Positions 32,824 through 42,400 of a stretch of DNA of 64,000 nt are shown one piece after another. The stretch covers positions 1-64,000 of the forward strand of contig JALGYY010000042.1 of the NCBI GenBank assembly GCA_025782575.1, read 5' to 3'. This DNA is from a bacterium (GTDB lineage: Bacteria; Orphanbacterota; Orphanbacteria; Orphanbacterales; Orphanbacteraceae). The translations under genes were made by a program, and so were the position numbers. Every line of letters begins with the position of its first letter. Within the stretch, counting starts at the first letter, position 1. A model generated the notes under the pieces. That model was not told the DNA's origin. It saw only the letters and a list, made by a program, of their open reading frames with translations, and did no database searches.

Positions 32824-34389
32824 TTAAGCCATTACCCGGACACTTGTCTTCTCATCTGCCGTAGTTGAGGCTCTTTTGAGGACAAGCAGGGTAATATCGT
32901 CGCTTTGGGTCATTCCATCGGTAAACTGGCGAATTCTCTCAACAACGCTTTCGATCAGATCCTGTGAATTGCGGTCATACCCATTCCGAATGACATCGAG
33001 AAGCGAATCCATTCCGAATTCCTGGAGATTCTCGTTAGTCGCTTCGTTCACGCCATCCGTGTACTGGACGATTCCGTCACCCGGGCCGAGTACGATCGTC
33101 TGATCTTCGACACGATCATCGAAACGCTTGCCGGCGAAAATGCCGAGCGGAACACCGGTGGTGCGCATCAGGCTCTGGAGTCCTGACTTCGCGTTGAAGT
33201 GAATCAGCGGATTGTGTCCGGCTCCGGAGAACCGGAGAGTGCCGGACTGAAGATGGAGAATCCCGTAGAACATCGTGATGAAGGTGCCCCGGCGCATGCT
33301 CGGGCAGAGCATCCGATTCAGCGCGATCAGTGTTTCGGAAGGAGTGTCAAACCGTGGCCCGTGAGTTCGGAGGAGCGCGCTCGTCATCGCCATGACCACG
33401 AGTCCCGGAATCCCCTTGCCGGAAACATCAGCTACCGTAATTCCCACATGCTCATCGTCCAGGGGAATGACATCGTAGTAATCTCCGCCCACTTTTTGAG
33501 CGGACTGATGAAAACCGTAGGCGTCATACCCCTGGATTGCGAGATTCGGCCGGGGCAACAGGCGCTCTTCGATCTCCTGGGCGATCTCGATCTCCTTGCC
33601 GAGGCGCTCCTGCTCGACGAGCTCTTCCTGGGCGCCTTTGAGGCGTGTCGTCATCTCGTTGAACTGTCTCGCCAGGCGGCCGATTTCCGTCCTGCTCTTC
33701 ACATGAATCTTGTAATCCAGATTGCCCCGCCCGATCGCCTCCGACCCTTTGGTCAGGAGGTTGATAGGGCTGACGATTCGGGAGACGAGTATGTAGGAAA
33801 AGAGGATGCCCACCAGAGCTGCGACCGACATCACTTTGATCGTACTGTGCCTTGCCTCGTCGATCACGCTGTTGACATGGCTCTTTCTCATGCCGAGATA
33901 GACGCTCCCGAGAACGGATCCGTCGCTGTATCGAATCGGAACGGAAACTTCCATTACCTCATCGTCATGGTGAAACGTCTCGCCATCGGAGTGGGCGAGA
34001 GTCACTTCGCGTGGGGTGAGGCCTGCTCTCTTCTTGTAGTCGGTTTCAACATCGCGAAGGTCGTCCGCGCCCCGGATCTTCCCATTCGGATCGACAACAA
34101 CGGCGTAGGCGATTTCGCTGTTTTCGCTCAAAATATCTTTGATCAGTGGAGTGAGTACGAATTCAGGAAACTCATCGAGTAGCGGCGCGGCACTCAGCGA
34201 GGCAAGACTGCGGCACTGGGCGAGCAAGCGGCGCTCCGTTTCCGCTTCCAGAAAGACCTTTTCCCTGTCGAGGATGATCTTGGCGGCGGTTCCCGTCAGG
34301 ACCGTGATGAGAGTCATGACGGAGAGGGCGAAAATCAGTTGCAGACTGAAGGTCCGTTCCTGTCGCCCCTCATTGCTAGCGTGCTCCAC
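32824..34389 (-). CDS. membrane SpoIIE/RsbU-type PP2C serine phosphatase with sensor and HAMP domains
   Basis: A 521-residue protein: membrane helix 17-37, an extracytoplasmic sensor (about 40-185, single-Cache-like, with YAVVVDPNGKIRGAD and SVPIRYSDGSVLGSVYLGM), membrane helix 187-205, HAMP 203-255, a short coiled coil, then the PP2C domain from about 280. PP2C metal-binding motifs are present: GGDYYDV (301-307), ITVADVSGKGIPG, SGAGHNPL, YTDGVNEA and SDDITLLVL. It would dephosphorylate the STAS protein in response to an envelope signal. Its start overlaps the end of the PorV/TPR gene by 14 nt, which ties the regulator to the surface-protein genes. Confidence 0.92.
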   Translation of the reverse strand: MEHASNEGRQERTFSLQLIFALSVMTLITVLTGTAAKIILDREKVFLEAETERRLLAQCRSLASLSAAPLLDEFPEFVLTPLIKDILSENSEIAYAVVVDPNGKIRGADDLRDVETDYKKRAGLTPREVTLAHSDGETFHHDDEVMEVSVPIRYSDGSVLGSVYLGMRKSHVNSVIDEARHSTIKVMSVAALVGILFSYILVSRIVSPINLLTKGSEAIGRGNLDYKIHVKSRTEIGRLARQFNEMTTRLKGAQEELVEQERLGKEIEIAQEIEERLLPRPNLAIQGYDAYGFHQSAQKVGGDYYDVIPLDDEHVGITVADVSGKGIPGLVVMAMTSALLRTHGPRFDTPSETLIALNRMLCPSMRRGTFITMFYGILHLQSGTLRFSGAGHNPLIHFNAKSGLQSLMRTTGVPLGIFAGKRFDDRVEDQTIVLGPGDGIVQYTDGVNEATNENLQEFGMDSLLDVIRNGYDRNSQDLIESVVERIRQFTDGMTQSDDITLLVLKRASTTADEKTSVRVMA

Positions 34390-36400
34390 CTGTCAGTTCC
34401 TCCGCCTTCTGTATGGCAATACGAGCCCGCCTGAGATAGGTCAGCGCCTGGTCATCTTCCGGGTCGACACCCAGGATCTTTTCCCATACATCGACCGCTT
34501 CGGAGATTTCACCACTCGTGTAGTGCTCCATACCGGTGAACAGGTAAGCCTGTTTCAAGTAGGAATCCACTTTTTCGTACGTCGGAACCAGGTCGTAAAC
34601 GAATTCGAAGTACCGGATAGCCTCTCGATTCCGACGTTGCCGGAACTCATCGACGCCCGCCTTGTACATCCGCTCCGCCTCACGAGCCTCTTCCACCGAA
34701 AGCACACGCGGCGCCCGGCGTACCGCCGGTTCGCTGCTTTGCCCTGCGGCCTCTTCTCCCTCGGGAGGGGCGGCGTCCAGCCGCCTGATTTCACGCCTGA
34801 GATCATCCCGGCCGGGGCGGAGGGCGATTGCCTCGCTATAACGCTGGCGGGCCGTGGCCCGATCCTTTCGGTCCCGGTACCAGTTCGCCTCAGCCACCAG
34901 CGCATCCACGCGGCGGGCGATGAGCGAATCGGTACGAGCCAGGTATCTCTGAACATCGGCGTTGTCCGGCTCGATCTGGAGAGCGGAGCGGAATTGCTCC
35001 TGGGCGGCCGGGAATTCGGAGAGCGCCAGATACTCGATCCCCCGGGTGAGGGCATTACTCACCTCTCTACTTCGCGCTGTGGATCGATTCAATTGGACTG
35101 TGGCACTGGCGAGTTTGTCGGCAGCCTCATCGTCACTCGGATCGGCCGCGGCCGCCAGGGAGTACTCTGATACCGCTTCCAGAAGATTTCCGGTGCGGGC
35201 TTGCCTGATGCCTTCTTCCAGGTGCTTCCGAACTCTCGACTTCACATGAAATTCGTTGGCGGTTTCATTTACAGGATCCCATAGAAGGGCCCGTTCGAAC
35301 GATGCTTCCGCCAGGGCATACTCGGCCCGGTCGAAATGGACCATCCCCTCCCGAATATTCGTTTCAGCCTGAATCTTTTCGTTCCTTGCAATCTCCTCCT
35401 GCGTCCTTAGGGCAAGAGCCTCCTCATCGCGGAGTGCCCTATCGGCGAGGAGCATATCCAGACTGGAGCCGAAGCTCATGGAAAGTTCCAACCGGTGCGC
35501 GGTGCCGAGCTCCTGTGAGCCGAACGAATAGTCGAGTCGGCCGCCGAGAAGTGCGAGCCCCATTCCCGTCGACCAATCATCGGGACCCCCTCCCGCGCGG
35601 AACGAAAGACCGTGTGGCAGGTCCATCTCTGAGCCGAATCGAGTTCGACCGCCGCTCTCTTTTCCCTGCTCGAACGCAAGCACAAGCAGGAGCCTGTCGC
35701 GGAGCGACCCGCGGAGCGGAAGGGAATACGCCAGTCCGCTCCTGATGAGTGTCGGGAGATTCTCCTCTTCGGCACGCAGAGTGAGCCGAGGTTCGAGCGC
35801 GTTTCGAATACTGATGCCGAAGGAGAGATTACTTACAGACCAGACGCTTCGATCGTGCTCACTTGATCGGAACAGGAAGCCGAGGTCAGCGCCGACCGCA
35901 GTTGCTGTTTCGTTGTCGATGGACTGCGTTTCCACTTTGATGCTCGCCCCGAATCGTGCCGGTCCGAACGGCGGCAGAGCATAGGAGAGGAGCCACTCGT
36001 TCTGGACATTCGAAAACTCGCCCAGTTCACGGCCTCCTGAGTCGAATTTGCGGATTCCGTCCACTCCGTACCGGGCATTCGCAAACGCCATGGTGCCGAG
36101 ATCAAGAAACGGGTGAACATATCCCACAAAAGTATATTGATTTCCATCTGTGAAAGGTGAGGTGTAAAAGAACGACACCTGCTTGACCTGAGTTCCCGCG
36201 AGGCCGGCCGGATTCCAGGTGGTGGCGGCCGGTCCCTCCGCGACGGCAACGTACGCACCGCCAAGGGCAAGGGCCCGCGCCCCGGCACCGAAGGCGAACG
36301 GCGACTCCGTGCCGCCACTCTCGTCTGCAGAGGGCGCACGGGCCGGCACGATTGCCAGAAGAAGGGCGCTAGTGAAGCACAGCGATCTTGTGAATCGCAT
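34376..36400 (-). CDS. PorV/UPF0164-type outer-membrane barrel fused to TPR domain
   Basis: About 674 residues from ATG 36400, preceded by GGAGGGAGGG. After a signal peptide (ending ARAPSA) residues 30-310 show the PorV/PorQ pattern: AGARALALGGAYVAVAEGPA, ATTWNPAGLA, then a beta-barrel with FGSEMDLPHGLSFRAGGGP. The C-terminal half is a long helical region of TPR-like repeats (ALAEASFERALLWDPVNETA, FPAAQEQFRSALQIEPDNAD, EAVDVWEKILGVDPEDDQAL). In Bacteroidota PorV escorts type IX secretion cargo to the surface. Here the gene overlaps the 3' end of a giant protein gene that has a T9SS-like tail. The TPR part would lie in the periplasm. Confidence 0.82.
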   Translation of the reverse strand: MRFTRSLCFTSALLLAIVPARAPSADESGGTESPFAFGAGARALALGGAYVAVAEGPAATTWNPAGLAGTQVKQVSFFYTSPFTDGNQYTFVGYVHPFLDLGTMAFANARYGVDGIRKFDSGGRELGEFSNVQNEWLLSYALPPFGPARFGASIKVETQSIDNETATAVGADLGFLFRSSEHDRSVWSVSNLSFGISIRNALEPRLTLRAEEENLPTLIRSGLAYSLPLRGSLRDRLLLVLAFEQGKESGGRTRFGSEMDLPHGLSFRAGGGPDDWSTGMGLALLGGRLDYSFGSQELGTAHRLELSMSFGSSLDMLLADRALRDEEALALRTQEEIARNEKIQAETNIREGMVHFDRAEYALAEASFERALLWDPVNETANEFHVKSRVRKHLEEGIRQARTGNLLEAVSEYSLAAAADPSDDEAADKLASATVQLNRSTARSREVSNALTRGIEYLALSEFPAAQEQFRSALQIEPDNADVQRYLARTDSLIARRVDALVAEANWYRDRKDRATARQRYSEAIALRPGRDDLRREIRRLDAAPPEGEEAAGQSSEPAVRRAPRVLSVEEAREAERMYKAGVDEFRQRRNREAIRYFEFVYDLVPTYEKVDSYLKQAYLFTGMEHYTSGEISEAVDVWEKILGVDPEDDQALTYLRRARIAIQKAEELTGGAR

Positions 36401-39400
36401 GATCCCTCCCTCCATCGTGATACTTGAGTTCGATTGACGCCAGATAGGCGCCGCTTAAGACACGCTTTCCGTCTCCGTTCCTCCCGTCCCAGGGAAGCTC
36501 GATCAATCCGGCTGCGCTGACATCCTGTTCAATGGAGCGGACCGGAGTGCCGAGACCGGTGTAAATGCGAATAGCGGCGTGGCACGGGCTCTTGGCGTAA
36601 AACGCGACGATAGTTCCCCCCTCGCTCGTGGAGAACGGATTCGGATAGTTACGAACGGAAGCTTCGAATTCCTTTTTCGCGAGATGGGCCGGGGATGATG
36701 GATTGGTACCCGGATCATTCACCGCCCGGGTGATGGCCTGGTCCGACTCGGTGAAGCTGAGTTTATCCACAGGGAATTCGAACCGGAACGACTCGACTTC
36801 GATCTCGGTTGCAAGAGTGAGGTCGAGTGTGATTGAAAGTGTTTCTCCCGGGACTACCGCCAGCGGTGTGTCGAAGGGGAACAGGATGTGGTCGGTTTCG
36901 AGTATGCCGTCTGATGTCGTCGCGCCGTCTCCGGCAGGTGTTGCCCACGCATCGGAAAGGACAGCCGATGGCGAGAGAGGGTTCCCGTCTCCGTCCTGGA
37001 CTTCAAGGCGGATGCTTTTCAGGTGAAGGTCCGATACGCCGATCCCACCCGAGGAGAGGATGCGTATCTGTCCCACATCGTCCAGTGATGACCCGGCAAC
37101 AGTCGTCGGCGGGATGTCGAGATCGACCCAGACGGTCACCCCTTCACTCTCCCGGCGGATACGAAGGGGGGTGGAACGATAAGCGCTGTTCCCGTCGATC
37201 GTAGCGGCCACGGGTGCGCCCGAATTGTTATCTGCTATGTCGATGCCGCTCTCGAAAACCACAAAGCGATAGTCTCCCGGCAGAGCCCCATCCCGAATGT
37301 CGACGGCCAGGACGAGTGTTGTGTCTTCCCCCCCCTGCAGTCGAAGAAATGATCCGGAGAAGGGAATCTCCAACGTGGCGCTCCCCTGATTCCGAGGTAC
37401 GATCGAGGCGAGCACCCGACCGTCATCCAGGACGGTTGCCCGTTCCAGAATGGATCTGATTTCAACCGAATCCCCCGCGCTGTTTTCCAGGCGAATCGAG
37501 AAACCTCGAATTCGGATATCGGCGAAGGAGTCCCCCATGGCGTGGTGGAACCGGAGCGAAAGCGCTTGTCTATCGAGAGTACCCGGCACCACTTCTGTCG
37601 TATCGGCCGGATCGAGACCGCTGACCTCGATCGAAACGGCCGGCTTCACGATGCGGGTTACCAGCGGGATGTCACGGCTGATCCGCACTTCTGGATTGAT
37701 GTCCGGTTGAAGCTGGAAGTCGCCGAAGAAAACCAGGTCGTCGAGGTCGAGCTGGACCCTCCCGACCGGAGCCGACGAGGCGACGCGGGCAATGATTTCG
37801 ATCTCCGAAGTCTCTCCGGTTCGGACCAGTATGTTGTCAGTTAACGGAAATCGAACAAGGCTCCCTTCCCGAACCCAATCGGAACCGGAGAAGAGAGGCG
37901 ACAGGCCTCGGTCGGTAATTTCTACCCAGTCAAACGGGAAGTCACCGTCAGCAAGTACGAAAGAGATCGAACCGATTCCGACCTCGGCGATAGCACCCGT
38001 TCCCTCGCTCTTGAGATCGAATGAGAGGATGGTGACCGTATCGGACCGATTGCTTTGGGAAAGGAGCGTGTCGGCTACCAGTACTGTGAGGCCCTGAGGG
38101 GGATTCACGATCGCGGTGCCGGCTGAGAATATCGGATCGTTTGATGTGACTGAGACCGGCAGGCCCGAGTTTCGATCGTAAGCCGCGACGGCGTTCGATG
38201 GTTCGATCACCGCCCGGAACGTCTCAACCGGCGAAGTGAGAGAGAGGTCGAGAGAGAGTGTGATCGTCCTTTCACTGCCGGGATCAAGAACGATGGGTAC
38301 GGACAACGGGATAGAGGCGACGTCGCTATCCAGGTCGGCCACCGAAAGTGAGCCAAGCGCATCGAGCTTGAGCCGGTCGATGAAATCGGCCGGAGCGATC
38401 AGATTGCCCTGCCCATCATCGAAAGATACCCGAACACTATCCACTCGTACGGCCGCGTAAGAAGCACCCTGGTCGGGATGGGAAAAAGTGAGCCGAAGTA
38501 TGGACAGATCTCTCGCCCCCCGAATCACATCACCCTCGATCGTAGACGCACCGACGATGACCAGCCCGGTGGGAGGGGATTGGACTGTCACGAATGCTGA
38601 CTGGGTAATGAAAGTCGTATCGGGGAGACCGGTTGACCGGCGGACACCGATTGCGTTCCCCGTGAATCGATGGGTCCCTTCCTCGTCCGCCACCACGACC
38701 CAACGGAAACGCGCCTTTCCTCCGGGGGGGAGGCTGACAAGGCTATCGCCGGGTGGCTCGAGCACGATCGTCAAAGGGAATACTTCGCAGCCGAAGCTGT
38801 CCGGCCGTGCCATGTCGAGCGTGTCCGACTCGTCAACATTCTCGAGATCCATGAATACTTCATACTGCTGCCCGCGGGAAACAGGGCTATCCGGAACGGT
38901 GATTGCCGCGAAGAGCGGAATACCTGACACGGTAATCTTCGTTGGTGAGACGACCGGCCCGTCAACCGGCCCGTCATTCGAGGAGAGCATTTCGATTCCA
39001 TTCTCAGGAATGCGCAGGCGAAGTGTGCGGGAGTCCCGGGCGGAGTCGGAAAAATCGATACGTACATTGAGTACGATCCCGCCGGGGTCCACGACGAGCC
39101 CGGGAGAAATCCAACCCCAACCGGTCCCGTTGAAGAACAGATCGCTGACGAAAGTCTCGTTCGATTCTCCGTATGTGAGATAGACGCGGTCGATATCGGT
39201 CGTATCCGCCGTGCCACTGTCGTTGTCCACGGAGAATTCGAGGAGTGCGTCTGATTCACAGGCGGCGGCGGGTAATCGGAACCGAAGCGCAAGCCGTCCG
39301 GCGGTGCCCGCTGTCGCGCCTCCCCCTTCAACGTCATACATGACGATCTGGGATGAAGAGAGCGAGCGGATGCGGATGGAATCAGAGGCGATAGGGAACG

Positions 39401-42400
39401 GACCGATCATGAGCCGATCGGATTCAAATACGAAAGAAGATGCTTCGTGGATCGCGACCGCGGCCCAATCACCGTCGGTCAGGCAGGAGGTGCCGATGTC
39501 CAGCAGAATGGCGTACTCGACGCTTTCCCCCGGATCGAGCCCGGAGCCAAGACCTGTGAAGGTCGCCTCCCCTTCATCGAAGACCGCTTCGGCCAGGACG
39601 GCACCGCTCGCCGACTCGATCAGGCTCGCGGACCGTGCAATCGAATCCGGTGGAGCCGACGTACCGCTTGACCGGTTCGAAACAGTCAGTTCGCGAAGTT
39701 CCAATGAGATGGAATCCAGATTGCCGAGTGTAAAGCGAAGAGCTTCAACCAGGACAGAACCGGCAAATGCCGAGTCCGCTTCCCCCGGCATGACGTTGCT
39801 GACGACGACCCCCTGGAGGTCACCGATGATCTTGATGGTCGGTGAAGTCGATCTTCTGTCGAGCGGTCCGTCGTTACTCGACGTCATATCGATTCCGCCC
39901 ACAGGGATCGAGAGTTCGACCACGCCACCGGAGGCCGGCGTTTCGGCGATGTCCACGGTGACAAAAAACCGTTCCCCACCCGGAGCTACCGGTATGCCGA
40001 GGTTCGACCAGGTCCACTCTCCGATCCAGCCGAGCAGATGGACCAGGGCGTCATCGCCGCTTCCCCCATCAAACAGACCGTTCCCCCCATCTTTCCAGAG
40101 GAGTACTTCGGTGATGTCCCCCTGCTCACCGGGGTTCCCGGAATTGATGATCGAGACCTTGTGGAGCGTGTCCGGTAGAAAGCCGTTTGAAGGGAGATCG
40201 AAGACCATCGCAAGGGAATCGTCAGCGCCGGCCGGGAGTTCAGTGGAGAAGCCCCCCGAAGTGATGATCTGAGCTGCGATCATTCCGTCGACAAACTGAT
40301 TCCCCGGTGAGTCGAGCGGGAATGTGGCATCGATAGCTGTCCCCACGTTGAATTCGAAGTGATTCAGTGTACCGACCTGTACGTTGAGTTCCGCTCCATC
40401 GGGGGCTTGCAGAAGCGACAGATCACCGGTGACCAGAAGGCTGGTCGTGTCCCCCCCGGCCATGACCAATCCAAGGCCGTTCAGTGTCAGGAGCCCGTTT
40501 TCGAACGAGCCTTCACCGAGAAGGTCCTCGCCTTGATCATGCCGCCCGTTTCCATCCTCGTCGTTGATCAACCGGATGGCATTCCAGACACCGTCCCGGT
40601 CGGCCGTGCTGCCGCCCGCCTGAATCGCATTCGTCAAGGTGAGCTCCGTTAGCGTCCGGGCAGTGCTGTAAAGATTGACGAGCTCGAGACGCATCAGGCT
40701 GATCGAATCGGCGCCGGGTTCGAGAATCAAACCGTCAACGGCGAGCGCACGAACCTGAACAAAAGGAGGGAGCACAGTAAGAGAGTTGAACTGAGTCGTC
40801 ACGGTGCCGGCAAAGATGGCCCCGTTCCCATCGAGGCCGCGCAGGCGGAGATCGAGAACGTAGTCTCCCGGATCGAAGCCTTCCGGCACATTCGCGGTGT
40901 CGAATAGAAGTGAAACTGCCTGGCTGTCCGCGGGAATCGTCGGTGCGGCCGAGATCGGAGCGACAAAGCTGTCGACACCGTCGCTGAAGAAGAGAGCGCT
41001 GGCGATATCGAGTTGGAGAGACGTTCCCCCCTCGTTCTTGACACCGATCCAGAACCCCGATGCCTGGCCGGCGACAGCCGTTGTCGGGAATAGCGAATGA
41101 ACGAGATCCTCGATGGAGGGAGGATTGCTGACAACCCATGATCCTTTGGAACCCGCCTCGAACGATCCCACACCATCGCCGAAGGCGGTCACGGCGGAAG
41201 CATCCACATCGATTGTGACGGCCGCGCCCGTTGTAGCTTCGGTGCCGACGGTTACGTAGAAACGCAACGTATCCGTCTGGCCATCTGAGAGCGTGTCGGG
41301 TGGGGATCCGATCAGCGAATCCGAGTACTCCGCGGAAATATCCTGTCCATCGATTTCGAAGCGGAGAGAGAGGGAGATCCCGGTCAGAGATCCGCCGGTA
41401 TCATTCCGGTAGATCACATCCACCGGAATGCCGCTCTCACCCTGCGTGACGCCTTCTCTTGATTCCACGGCCGAGACGACCACAAGACCATTGTTATCAA
41501 GCACAGTGATAGTCGCTGTATCTGACACAGCGCCGGGGAGAGAGGCGACTACCGATCCGTCACCCGGTGCCGTGGTGGTCAGAAGGCCGGCAGGGCTAAT
41601 TGTCCCGATGCCTCCCTGAACTGACCAGTTCACAGCGTCATTCGTGCTGTTACTGTCTCCGTCGATCGTGGAAGCGGAAAATAAAGATCGATTACCCAGA
41701 ACGACAATCGTGCTGTCCGGTGCGATGTCGATCCAACGTGTCGGGCCCGGCACGACGACGATTGTATCGCTCGCCCCTTGCACCGTCCCGGCGGAAACGC
41801 GTACCACATCTTTGCCGGTCACATCGGCTTCGAACAGGCCGGTTGCAGGGTCGATGATCCCGATCGACTGAGCGCCGCTCCATGTGAGCGGCGGAAGGCC
41901 GGCGATCGCGTTGCCGTCCGAGTCCCACCCCGCTGCCGAGAAGGAGATGGATTGTTCCGTATTGAGAAGGGCGCTCACGGGGGAAACTGTCAGCGAAGCG
42001 AGTGCTCCCACCGTGATCGTGAACGCAGCCGTATCGACAACGTCGTCGACGCCCGCCACGACTAAACCGGTCCCGGGAAGGACAGGATCGAAATAGCCTG
42101 TGGAGTCTATTACGCCTAGTCCGGTCGGTTCAGTCCAGGCAGCGGAGGGAATGTACCAGTTGAAGTCGCCGTCGACAGCGACGACAAAAAATTGAATCGT
42201 ATTGTCAGCGGCGCTGGTGATGCTGTCCGGCCCGACGATGATGTACGCCGCGCTTCCGGGGATCACCGTCAGAAAGAGGCTGTCGCTGACTCCGGATGCC
42301 GTTGCAATGATAAAGGCCTGTCCGACCGTGTTCGGGTCGAGGAAGCCGGTGTCCCTGTCAAGAGCGCCTACGGCGCCCGACATCGACCATGTCGGCGTTA

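Noticed and set aside
33199-35170. Long plus-strand open frames opposite the phosphatase and PorV/TPR genes
   Set aside because: They mirror the codon bias of strongly supported minus-strand genes and show no domain or start signal.
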